DNA of 64,000 bases from JBGQOG01 sp052113705 (lineage in GTDB: Bacteria; Pseudomonadota; Alphaproteobacteria; Rhodobacterales; Rhodobacteraceae), in contig NZ_JBGQOG010000006.1 of the NCBI RefSeq assembly GCF_052113705.1, positions 124,001 through 188,000 on the forward strand, read 5' to 3'. Below, in pieces: positions 25,248 through 32,938 of the stretch; positions within the stretch are counted from its first letter, which is position 1, and each line of letters opens with the position of its first letter. Under the pieces are notes generated by a model. That model made no database searches. It saw nothing but the letters and a program-made list of their open reading frames with translations, and was not told the origin of the DNA. The position numbers and the translations under genes were made by a program.

Positions 25248-25644
25248 ACCAGCAAAGCAGGCAAGCGTGCAGGCGCGTGCGAGGCCGTAGCGAACTGCGG
25301 CATGTTCCCCCGGGCGGACAAGATCGCCTGCCGCACCGCCGCGCCCCCAAGACCCGTGCGCTGTCGGGCGCGATGCCGGGAGCGCCGCGCGGCACACGCG
25401 GGATGAGGGTCAACCAACCGACGCAGTCGGCCTGCCCTCTCACGCCGACCGACGGCGCGAAGGCGCATACCGCATCTGCGGCCCGCGCGGTGCCCGCCGC
25501 CCTCCCCGACCTGTGACCGCGTCCCGGCCCTCGCCCGAACCCCGGCCCCTTGCCCGAGTACCGGCCGCCTTCGCACCATTCCCGCCGCCGCCGCCGGGCC
25601 GTCAGATTTTCCGGCAAGCGGATCAAAAAGATGCGTTTTGGCGC
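25248..25644. other. GC-rich interval without a supportable gene
   Basis: Nearly 400 bp between the MerR-like gene and the tRNA-Pro promoter. Open frames occur on both strands but have atypical composition, no recognisable motif and no ribosome-binding site. No repeat or RNA structure that I can name. Confidence 0.5.
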
Positions 25645-25674
25645 TTGCCCCCGGCCGCAACTTCGCTCTATATC
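25645..25674 (+). promoter_or_regulatory. Promoter of tRNA-Pro
   Basis: TTGCCC (25645-25650), 18-bp spacer, TATATC (25669-25674), placing the start a few bases before the tRNA at 25685. Confidence 0.6.
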
Positions 25675-25684
25675 CCCCCTGTGT

Positions 25685-25762
25685 CGGGCCGTGGCGCAGC
25701 CTGGTTAGCGCGTCCGTCTGGGGGGCGGAAGGTCGAGAGTTCGAATCTCTCCGGCCCGACCA
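25685..25762 (+). tRNA. tRNA-Pro(GGG)
   Basis: Acceptor CGGGCCG pairs with CGGCCCG (25752-25758), discriminator A, CCA encoded. Anticodon arm TCCGT-CTGGGGG-GCGGA gives anticodon GGG; T-loop TTCGAAT is canonical. Confidence 0.96.
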
Positions 25763-25768
25763 AAACGA

Positions 25769-25798
25769 AACGCCCATCCCGCTCTCGGGGTGGGCGTT
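25769..25798 (+). terminator. Terminator behind tRNA-Pro
   Basis: AACGCCCATCCC-type arm pairs with GGGGTGGGCGTT. It lies 6 bp beyond the encoded CCA and 20 bp before the dCTP deaminase start, so read-through is needed if that gene shares the tRNA promoter. Confidence 0.75.
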
Positions 25799-25818
25799 CG
25801 CTTATGGGGAGCCTGACG

Positions 25819-26898
25819 ATGACCACCGGCGTTCTGTCCGACACCGCGTTGAAAGCCATGATCGAGCGTGGCGAGATTGGCGCCGGCCTTCCCATCACCG
25901 ATGCACAGATCCAACCCGCCAGCCTTGATCTGCGGCTGGGCAGCACCGCCTACCGCGTGCGCGCCTCGTTCCTTGCGGGCCGGGGCCGTGCGGTCACCGA
26001 CCGGCTGGAAGAGTTTGAGATGCACCGGATGGATCTCTCCGCCGGGGCCGTGCTGGAAAAGGGCTGCGTCTATCTGGTGCCGCTGATGGAAAGCCTGGCG
26101 CTGCCGTTGGGAATCACCGCCGTCGCCAATGCGAAATCCTCGACCGGGCGGCTGGATCTGCTGACCCGGGTGATCTCGGATGAAGGGGTCGAGTTCGACC
26201 GCATCCCCGAGGGCTATCACGGGCCGCTCTTTGCCGAGATCTGCCCGCGCAGTTTCTCAGTGCTGGTGCGGCCGGGGATGCGGCTCAACCAGATCCGCTT
26301 TCGTGCCGGACAGGCCGTGCTGAGCGATGCCGAACTGCGCGCGCTGCATGCCGAGGAGCCGCTGGTTTCCGGCGAGGCGGTGATCGACCATGGTCTGGGC
26401 TTTTCCGTCGATCTGCGGCCGGGAGAGAACGGGCTGGTTGGCTACCGCGCCAAACCCCATACCGGGGTGATCGATCTTGACCGTCTGGCGCATTACCCCG
26501 CCTCGGAATTCTGGGAGGAAATCCGCACGACGGAGGGGCGGATCATCCTTGATCCCGGGGCCTTCTACATTCTGGTCAGCCAGGAAGCGGTGACGATTCC
26601 CCCCGATTGCGCCGCCGAAATGGCCCCCTATCTGGCGATGGTCGGCGAGTTTCGCGTGCATTACGCCGGGTTCTTTGACCCGGGCTTTGGCCATGGCGCG
26701 GCGGGCGGTGAAGGGTCGCGCGGGGTGTTGGAGGTGCGCTGCCACGAGGCGCCCTTCGTGCTCGAGCACGGGCAGGTCGTCGGGCGGCTGGTCTATGAGC
26801 GGATGGCGGCGGAACCCGAGCGGCTCTATGGCGCGGGAATCGCGTCGAATTATCAGGGCCAGGGTCTGAAACTCTCGAAACACTTCCGCGCGGGGTGA
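25819..26898 (+). CDS. 2'-deoxycytidine 5'-triphosphate deaminase, long alphaproteobacterial form
   Basis: Deaminates dCTP to dUTP for dTTP synthesis. At 359 residues it is about twice the length of E. coli Dcd and appears to hold two dUTPase/Dcd-like modules in tandem. The first (about 15-190) has ITDAQIQPASLDLRLGSTAY and AVANAKSSTGRLDLLTRVI, resembling the nucleotide-binding and catalytic Dcd motifs; the second covers about 190-355. ATG 25819 follows GGGGAGCC; ATG 25804 is in frame but worse placed. Confidence 0.85.
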   Translation: MTTGVLSDTALKAMIERGEIGAGLPITDAQIQPASLDLRLGSTAYRVRASFLAGRGRAVTDRLEEFEMHRMDLSAGAVLEKGCVYLVPLMESLALPLGITAVANAKSSTGRLDLLTRVISDEGVEFDRIPEGYHGPLFAEICPRSFSVLVRPGMRLNQIRFRAGQAVLSDAELRALHAEEPLVSGEAVIDHGLGFSVDLRPGENGLVGYRAKPHTGVIDLDRLAHYPASEFWEEIRTTEGRIILDPGAFYILVSQEAVTIPPDCAAEMAPYLAMVGEFRVHYAGFFDPGFGHGAAGGEGSRGVLEVRCHEAPFVLEHGQVVGRLVYERMAAEPERLYGAGIASNYQGQGLKLSKHFRAG

Positions 26899-26913
26899 TG
26901 GCTGTCGGGGGCC

Positions 26914-26950
26914 CGTGCCGCGGGCGCCTGCCCGCCGGGCCCGCGGCACG
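26914..26950. terminator. Strong palindrome between convergent genes
   Basis: CGTGCCGCGGGC (26914-26925) / GCCCGCGGCACG (26939-26950), 13-nt loop, no T run. It may act as a factor-assisted terminator or mRNA 3'-end stabiliser. Confidence 0.55.
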
Positions 26951-27004
26951 GAATCACGGCAAAGGATCACGGTGCCGGATCTCTGTGCCGCATTTGGTGT
27001 CTGA

Positions 27005-27859
27005 TCACGATGCCGGAGTGTAGCGCCCCCCGTCCCTGCGTGTGCTCCAGACGCCCTTCAGATAGGCCACTGCGCTGCGTTTCGCCTCGGCGCTGCGGTA
27101 GGTCCGCCGCTTGGCGAACCGCCGCAGAGCTTGAAGCAGACACTGCAAGAACGCCATTCTGCGGCCATGTTTGTGCATCGTGTACACGGTCGCACGGGCC
27201 AGATGGTATTGCTTGAAGGCGATCACCTCCAGCGTGGGCTCGGTCGAGGTGCCAACGTCATGCACGACAAGCGCATCATGGATCAGCATCAGGGGGCCGA
27301 TCTGATCCTGCAGGCGGACCGACAGGTCGTCATCCTCCGCATAAAGGAAAATGCCATCGTCAAAGCCGCCCACCGCGTCGAAATGCGCTTTGGAGACGAA
27401 AAGCGCGGCGCCGCTCAGCACCGGCACCGGCATGTCCCGGTCAGGTTTGCCCCGGACCCGGCCCCGGTTGCCGCGCAGGCGGGTGGCGCGCCGAAAAAAG
27501 AGCTGCCCATCATGATCTTCGAGCCGCGGGTTGAAGGCGCTGGCCTCAGGATAGCTGCGCCGCGCCGCCATCAGCCGCGCGAGGCAATCGGGCGTCAGCC
27601 GGGCATCGGGGTTCAGAAACAACAGATACGGGGTGCGCGCAGCGGCGGCACCGGCGTTGCAGGCCCAGCCAAAGCCGTGGTTGACCCGGGATTCAATCAG
27701 CGTGATGCGGCGGCCTGCCGGGAGGGCCGGGGCGCCCTTGCTGCTGGCATTATCGACCAGAATGACCGGGGTTTCAGCGGGCACCGAGGCCAGCATGCCG
27801 GTCAGGACATGATCACTGTTGTGGGTCACCGAAATGACGGTAATCTCGTCTGGCTGCAC
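27005..27859 (-). CDS. Family 2 glycosyltransferase
   Basis: A 284-residue GT-A-fold transferase with no membrane segment. It has VISVTHNSDHVL at the N-terminus, VDNASSKG, the LFLNPDARLTPDCL substrate/metal loop (the DXD-equivalent) and LYAEDDDLSVRLQ, the predicted acceptor/catalytic ED motif. Similar to rhamnosyl- or other dTDP-/UDP-sugar transferases of surface polysaccharides. No polysaccharide cluster surrounds it, so the acceptor is unknown. Confidence 0.85.
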   Translation of the reverse strand: MQPDEITVISVTHNSDHVLTGMLASVPAETPVILVDNASSKGAPALPAGRRITLIESRVNHGFGWACNAGAAAARTPYLLFLNPDARLTPDCLARLMAARRSYPEASAFNPRLEDHDGQLFFRRATRLRGNRGRVRGKPDRDMPVPVLSGAALFVSKAHFDAVGGFDDGIFLYAEDDDLSVRLQDQIGPLMLIHDALVVHDVGTSTEPTLEVIAFKQYHLARATVYTMHKHGRRMAFLQCLLQALRRFAKRRTYRSAEAKRSAVAYLKGVWSTRRDGGRYTPAS

Positions 27860-28003
27860 CTGTCTGCCCCTCGTATGCGACGGGCCATGGGGCCCGGGCT
27901 CTCGCCTATCCTATCCGGCGCCCCATGCAAAGTGCAGTGGCGCCGGGCAACGCGTTTGGTGGCAGTGCACGGCGTGGGAATGCGTGTGGTGGCAGGCGGG
28001 AAA

Positions 28004-28068
28004 GCGGGGGCGCTGCCCCCATCGCCTGACGGCGATTCCCCCGAGGTATTTTTGCCAAGAAGAAAGCG
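28004..28068 (+). repeat. Dispersed intergenic element, copy 4
   Basis: GGGGGCGCTGCCCCC palindrome (28006-28020), a second ATCGCC/GGCGAT hairpin, then CCCCCGAGGTATTTTT and an AAGAAGAAAG tail. It lies in the spacer between the divergent glycosyltransferase and phosphoesterase genes. Confidence 0.7.
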
Positions 28069-28110
28069 CCGGGGCTTGGCGGCGGTGGTGGCTTTGGGCA
28101 GGGTGGTGCG

Positions 28111-28851
28111 ATGAGAACGCTTGCGGTGCTGGCCGATATTCACGGGAATGCCGATGCCTTGCGCGCGGTGCTGGCCGATATGGCGGCGCAGGGGGTGACC
28201 GACTGCGTGAACCTTGGGGATTGCTTTTCCGGGCCTTTGGCAGCCGCGGAAACCTGGGAGATCTTGCGCGACTGGCCGATGCCGACGGTGCGGGGCAATC
28301 ATGACCGCTATCTGCTGGAGCAAGACCGCGCGGTGATGGGCCCGTCAGATGCGGTGGCCCGTGATGAGTTGCCGCCGGAGGCGTTGGATTGGCTGGCGAC
28401 CCTGCCCCCGGTGTGCGAGGTCGGCGGGCTTTATCTTTGCCATGCGACGCCCCGCGCGGATGACCGCTATTGGATGGAAGCGGTGACGGCCGGGGGTGCG
28501 GTGGTGTTGCGCGGGGCGGCGGCGATTGCGCGCGAGGCTGCGGGGATCGCGGCGCCGGTGCTGCTTTGTGGGCACAGCCATCTGCCGCGGCTGATGCGGC
28601 TGCCGGGCGGGCAGATGCTGCTCAATCCCGGATCGGTGGGCTGTCCGGCCTATGAAGACAGCACGCCGGTGCCGCACCTTGTGGAGACCGGCGCACCGGA
28701 GGCCCGCTATGCGCTGCTGCAGGAAGCGCCGGAAGGGTGGCGGGCGCGTTTCCGGGCGGTGGCCTATGACCCGGCGCGGATGATCGCGCGGGCCGAGAGA
28801 CAGGGGCGCATGGACTGGGCACGGGCGCTGGCCTGCGGGCGGGTGGCGTAG
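28111..28851 (+). CDS. Calcineurin-like metallophosphoesterase
   Basis: A 246-residue phosphoesterase with the metal-binding series in order: VLADIHGN (about 6-13), GDCFSGP, GNHDRYLLE and CGHSHLPRLM near residue 155. It belongs to the YfcE/diadenosine-tetraphosphatase-like superfamily; the substrate cannot be told. Single gene. Confidence 0.88.
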   Translation: MRTLAVLADIHGNADALRAVLADMAAQGVTDCVNLGDCFSGPLAAAETWEILRDWPMPTVRGNHDRYLLEQDRAVMGPSDAVARDELPPEALDWLATLPPVCEVGGLYLCHATPRADDRYWMEAVTAGGAVVLRGAAAIAREAAGIAAPVLLCGHSHLPRLMRLPGGQMLLNPGSVGCPAYEDSTPVPHLVETGAPEARYALLQEAPEGWRARFRAVAYDPARMIARAERQGRMDWARALACGRVA

Positions 28852-28874
28852 CGGCCCGGCGGGCGGAGGCGCGG

Positions 28875-29087
28875 TTAGCGCCCCAGGCGGCGGGTGACGC
28901 GGGCCGCCTGGCGCGCGCGTTTGATCGCCTCGCGGCCGACCTGCGCCTGTTTGCGTTCGGCGGGCGTCATCTGATGCGCCGGTTTGCCTTTGCCTGCCGC
29001 AAGTTGCACGCCTTTGCTGATGCCCTGGTTCAGCAGCTTGCGCCCGAAAAACCGCATGAACAGGTTGAAAATCTGGTTGGCATTCAT
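28875..29087 (-). CDS. Small basic protein downstream of scpB
   Basis: A 70-residue protein starting MNANQIFNLFMRFFGRKLLN, with a hydrophobic/amphipathic N-terminus (about 5-22) and a strongly basic tail (AIKRARQAARVTRRLGR). ATG 29087 has CGAGGAT upstream and lies 5 nt after the scpB stop, so it is the last gene of the argS-scpB run. Not a recognised family; it occupies the place where tatA follows scpB in many alphaproteobacteria, but lacks a TatA-type membrane helix. Confidence 0.7.
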   Translation of the reverse strand: MNANQIFNLFMRFFGRKLLNQGISKGVQLAAGKGKPAHQMTPAERKQAQVGREAIKRARQAARVTRRLGR

Positions 29088-29092
29088 CGGGA

Positions 29093-29764
29093 TCAATCCT
29101 CGAACATCTCGGTTTGTGCGCCCTGATCCTCTGCCTCTTCGTCGGGTTGTGCAATCCCCCCCGGCAAGGGCCGGTTGTCCAGAAGCCCCGCGGCGCGCAG
29201 CTCTTTCAGCCCCGGCAGATCGCGGGCGGTCTCGAGGCCGAAATGATCGAGGAAGCCCTGCGTGACCACATAGGTCACCGGGCGGCCCGGGGTCATCCGG
29301 CGGCGGCCAAAGCGGATCCATTCCAGATCGAGGAGCTGATCCACCGTGCCGCGCGACACGGCGACGCCGCGAATCTCTTCGATCTCGGCGCGGGTGACCG
29401 GCTGGTGATAGGCGATGATCGCCAGGGTCTCGATCGCAGCGCGGGAGAGTTTGCGCAGCTCAACCGTTTCTTTTTGCATGAGAAACCCGAGGTCGGGCGC
29501 GGTGCGGAACGCCCAGGCATCGCCGATGCGCACCACCCGCACCCCGCGCCCCTCATAGCGGCGAGACAGATAGGCGAGCGCCTCGACCGCGTCGCAGCCA
29601 TGTGGCAGGCGGGCGTGCAGCTCGGCCACCGTCACCGGCTCGGAGGTGGCAAAGAGGATCGCCTCGACCATCCGTTCCTGCTCGGCCATCGGCGGCGCGG
29701 CAAAAAGCGTGGGCTCGCCCTTGTCGCGGGCGCGGGGGTGGCGGGTCTCGTCAGTGTCGCTCAT
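29093..29764 (-). CDS. scpB: Segregation and condensation protein B
   Basis: A 223-residue kleisin partner of the SMC-ScpA complex that compacts and segregates the chromosome. Two winged-helix domains are visible: ERMVEAILFATSEPVTVAEL at the start and LSRAAIETLAIIAYHQPVTR then RGTVDQLLDLEWI. The acidic C-terminus is variable. 21 bp after scpA. Confidence 0.94.
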   Translation of the reverse strand: MSDTDETRHPRARDKGEPTLFAAPPMAEQERMVEAILFATSEPVTVAELHARLPHGCDAVEALAYLSRRYEGRGVRVVRIGDAWAFRTAPDLGFLMQKETVELRKLSRAAIETLAIIAYHQPVTRAEIEEIRGVAVSRGTVDQLLDLEWIRFGRRRMTPGRPVTYVVTQGFLDHFGLETARDLPGLKELRAAGLLDNRPLPGGIAQPDEEAEDQGAQTEMFED

Positions 29765-29785
29765 CGCATTTCCCTCACCGGGGCC

Positions 29786-30583
29786 TCATGTCTTGCGGCG
29801 GATCGAGATCGGCGCGAAGGTCTCGCCCTGCCGGATCTCGATCTGCCCCTGTTTCGCCATCTCAAGGCTGGCCGCGAAATTCGCCGCCAGCGCCGAGCGA
29901 CGGCGGATGGGGTCATCCACCCAGGCCTCGGGCAGAAAGGTGATCAGCTCGGTCCAGCTGCCCGCGAAACCGATCATCTCGCGCAGCCGTTCCAGCGCCT
30001 GTTCCATCGTGTAAATGTCAACGCGGTCAAAGGCATAGGGGCGGAAACCATCGCGGGTGCGGATGCGGGCATAGGCCTGCATCAGCTCCAGCAGGCTGGC
30101 GGTATAGGTGACGCTGCGGGTGCGGGTCACCTCTTCGATATGGCCGCGCACGAAGAAATCCCGGCCCTTTTGATCGCGGGCCATCAGCCGCGCCGCCGCC
30201 TCGCGCATCGCCGCCAGACGTTCCAGCTGGAAGGCCAGATGCGCGGCGAGGTCTTCGGCGGAGGGGCCGGCATCGGTGGGATCGGGCGGCAACAGCAGGC
30301 GCGATTTCAGAAAGGCAAGCCAGGCCGCCATCACCAGATAATCGGCGGCAAGCTCGATCCGAAGCGCCTTGGCCTCTTCGACGAAACGCAGATATTGCTC
30401 GGCCAGATGCAGCACCGAGATCCGGCGCAGATCGACCTTTTGCGTCCGCGACAGCATGAGGAGGAGGTCGAGCGGCCCCTCGAACCCCTCGACATCGACG
30501 ATCAGCGCCTCGGCTTCAAGCCGGTCGGCGACGGTCAGCGGCACCTCGGGTTCGGCGCCGAAGAGGTCGCTCGAGTCAGACAT
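29786..30583 (-). CDS. scpA: Segregation and condensation protein A (kleisin)
   Basis: A 265-residue protein bridging SMC heads. It contains FEGPLDLLLMLSRTQKVDLR and YLVMAAWLAFLKSRLLLP, hallmark segments of the N-terminal kleisin domain, and a C-terminal winged helix. ATG 30583 (MSDSSDLFG) is chosen because it overlaps the nagZ stop by 8 nt, typical of coupling; ATG 30604 is in frame but lies further inside nagZ. Confidence 0.93.
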   Translation of the reverse strand: MSDSSDLFGAEPEVPLTVADRLEAEALIVDVEGFEGPLDLLLMLSRTQKVDLRRISVLHLAEQYLRFVEEAKALRIELAADYLVMAAWLAFLKSRLLLPPDPTDAGPSAEDLAAHLAFQLERLAAMREAAARLMARDQKGRDFFVRGHIEEVTRTRSVTYTASLLELMQAYARIRTRDGFRPYAFDRVDIYTMEQALERLREMIGFAGSWTELITFLPEAWVDDPIRRRSALAANFAASLEMAKQGQIEIRQGETFAPISIRRKT

Positions 30584-31574
30584 GCGCGGGCAGCATTTCT
30601 GCAAGTTCGGCCAAAAGTGCCGGGATATCCGCGGGTTCCGGGGCGCGGCGCCAGGTCAGCGCGCGGGCCGCACGGGCTTCGGCCTGCGGCGAGAGCGTCC
30701 CGGCGGCGGCGGCGACCTCGTGCATCTCGGGCATCTTGCCGTTGCAATGCAGCGCGATATCGCAGCCTGCCGCCATCGCCCGCGCGGCACGCTCGCCAAT
30801 GCTGCCCGCCAGCGCCTGCATGGAGAGATCATCGGTCATCAGGAGGCCGTCAAAGCCGATTTTTCCGCGCATCAGATCCACCATCACCGCGCTTTGCGTG
30901 GCGGGAGCCGCATCAAAGGCGGTGTAGCAGACATGCGAGGTCATCGCCAAAGGCAGATCAGCAAGCGCCTCGAACACTTTGAAATCGGTAGCAAAAAGCG
31001 TATCGGCATCGGCGTCGACCAGCGGCAGGTCATGGTGGCTGTCCGCCGTGGCGCGGCCATGGCCCGGCATGTGTTTGACGATGGGCAGCACGCCCCCCGC
31101 CAAGAGCCCCTCGGCCGTGGTGCGGGCATGGGCGATGACCGTGGCGGCATCGCTGCCAAAGCAACGGTTGCGCAGGAAAGGATGCGTGTCGGCCCCCGCG
31201 ATATCGGCGGTGGGGGCGCAATTGGCGTCAATCCCCACGGCGCGCAGCTCTTCGGCGATCAGCCGGGCGCGGATCCACAGGCTGCGGGCGGCATGCGGCC
31301 CGGCCGCGGCGACCTGATCCAGCGGCGGCAGATAGTCGCGCCAATGCGGGGCGCGCAGGCGCTGCACCCGCCCCCCCTCCTGATCGACGAGGATCGGGCA
31401 GTCACGGCCCACCGCCGCACGCAGATCAGAGGTCAGCCGGGTCAGCTGCGCCGGATCTTCGACATTGCGGGCGAAGAGGATGAAACCCCAAGGGTCAGCT
31501 GCACGGAAAAACGCCGCCTCATCGGGGCCGAGCGTGGGGCCTGCCAGCCCGAGGATGGTTGCCGATCCGGTCAT
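30576..31574 (-). CDS. nagZ: Beta-N-acetylhexosaminidase, GH3
   Basis: A 332-residue cytoplasmic enzyme that trims GlcNAc from anhydro-muropeptides during peptidoglycan recycling. It has the substrate-binding ILVDQEGGRVQRL, the GH3 acid/base loop KHMPGHGRATADSH and the nucleophile Asp in LLMTDDLSMQAL. No signal peptide. Set between the SPOR protein and scpA in a conserved order. Confidence 0.95.
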   Translation of the reverse strand: MTGSATILGLAGPTLGPDEAAFFRAADPWGFILFARNVEDPAQLTRLTSDLRAAVGRDCPILVDQEGGRVQRLRAPHWRDYLPPLDQVAAAGPHAARSLWIRARLIAEELRAVGIDANCAPTADIAGADTHPFLRNRCFGSDAATVIAHARTTAEGLLAGGVLPIVKHMPGHGRATADSHHDLPLVDADADTLFATDFKVFEALADLPLAMTSHVCYTAFDAAPATQSAVMVDLMRGKIGFDGLLMTDDLSMQALAGSIGERAARAMAAGCDIALHCNGKMPEMHEVAAAAGTLSPQAEARAARALTWRRAPEPADIPALLAELAEMLPAHV

Positions 31575-31637
31575 AGCTGCTCCGCGGTCCTGAGATGGAA
31601 TAAACGTGATTTCAACGGGACAGGGCGTGGCCCTGCG

Positions 31638-32834
31638 TTACTTGCGGGCCGTGGCGGGAATGCAGTTCTGCCCCTCGGCCACCAATGCCGCACAGAAACG
31701 ACGGCTGTCGCTCAGATCTTCAAACCCTTCGACGCGCAGCCGGAAGAAGGTGCGCCCGCCCGAGACCGCCTCTTCCACCACCCGGCGTTTGCCCGCCATC
31801 AGCGCGTCGAAACGCTCCACGACGCGGTCCCATTCGCGATGCGCCGCCTCGGTGTCGTCAAAGGCGCCGAGCTGTACCAGCCTGGTGCCCGCGGGCACAT
31901 CGGCCGGCGAGAGATCCACCGCCGGGGCCGGGGCCAAAGCGGCAGTGACCGCATCAACGGCGGCCTGCGCCATCAAATCACCTTCGGGTTTCGGCAAGGG
32001 GCGCGGCGAAACGCTGACGCCCGGCACATCGGCGGCAATGATCGGCGTAGAGGCCGCCTCATCAGATCCGGTCTCCTCCACCACGGGCGCTTCGGCGGCG
32101 CCCGGAGTTCCGACGGCGGCAATCTCCGGCGCGGTGGCCGTGGCGCCGGGGCCCGCCTCAGCCTCGGCGGGGTTCTCGACCGTGGGGTCAAACCGCTCAT
32201 CCACAACCGCGGGCGCGGCGGGTTTTGCGGCCATCTCGGCGGCGCGGGCCAAGGCCTCGGCGCGCGCCTTTTCGGCGGCGGCCAGTTGCGCCTTGCGCAC
32301 ATTGTCCGGCACCGGCAGCTCGCCCGGCACCTGCGACACCGTCTCGCGCGTGGAACTGTCGCGGCTCGGCACGCTGTCGGGGGCGGTGATCGCCCCCACC
32401 CCGGCCATCGGCATGTCTTCGTCGGTCAGCTCATCGGCGCGCGGGGCCAGCATCACCTGATCGGGCGCGGGCGCCGCCACACCCTCGGCCGCCACCGCAT
32501 TCACCGACAGGCCGACATGCCGCGCCAGATCGCCGCCCGGATCCTCGGGCGCCATCCGCCCCGGACCTTCGAGCGCGCGGATCACCGGCACGCCGTTCAC
32601 ATCGCGCACCGCGAGTTTATAGCCCCAGACCGCCAGCCCGAGGATCAACGCCACCGAGGTGGCCGCCCCCGCATAGGTCACCCATTTCGAGGCCACCGCC
32701 ACGCGCGGCGGGCCCGCATCGACGTCATCGCCCGGCACATCATAGGCGGGGTACTGCGCATGGCCAGATGGGCCACGCCGCGTTTCCGCGCCATAGCCAT
32801 CGTCTCCGTTTTCACGGGGATTGAAGCCTGCCAT
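31638..32834 (-). CDS. Membrane-anchored SPOR-domain protein
   Basis: A 398-residue bitopic protein: cytoplasmic N-terminus (1-48), one TM helix (about 50-72, WVTYAGAATSVALILGLAVW), a long Pro/Ala/Glu-rich periplasmic linker (about 75-310) and a C-terminal SPOR domain (about 318-398, TRLVQLGAFDDTEAAHREW). SPOR domains bind glycan strands stripped of stem peptides at division septa. Neighbouring argS and nagZ fit the conserved cell-wall/division block. Confidence 0.9.
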   Translation of the reverse strand: MAGFNPRENGDDGYGAETRRGPSGHAQYPAYDVPGDDVDAGPPRVAVASKWVTYAGAATSVALILGLAVWGYKLAVRDVNGVPVIRALEGPGRMAPEDPGGDLARHVGLSVNAVAAEGVAAPAPDQVMLAPRADELTDEDMPMAGVGAITAPDSVPSRDSSTRETVSQVPGELPVPDNVRKAQLAAAEKARAEALARAAEMAAKPAAPAVVDERFDPTVENPAEAEAGPGATATAPEIAAVGTPGAAEAPVVEETGSDEAASTPIIAADVPGVSVSPRPLPKPEGDLMAQAAVDAVTAALAPAPAVDLSPADVPAGTRLVQLGAFDDTEAAHREWDRVVERFDALMAGKRRVVEEAVSGGRTFFRLRVEGFEDLSDSRRFCAALVAEGQNCIPATARK

Positions 32835-32938
32835 GCCTGCCTCGCCGCCGGGGTACCGACTTTGCCTTGCACCGGGAGTTCCCGGCCTGTTTCCTGCCTG
32901 CCCGTCGCGTGTCCGGGGCGCTGCCCGTTACGCCTTGA

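Noticed and set aside
25513..25818. An N-terminal extension of the dCTP deaminase reaching back over tRNA-Pro
   Set aside because: It would translate a tRNA and its terminator. ATG 25819 has a proper ribosome-binding site.
28875..29087. The 70-residue protein as TatA
   Set aside because: It lacks the TatA N-terminal membrane helix and the following amphipathic-helix FG motif.
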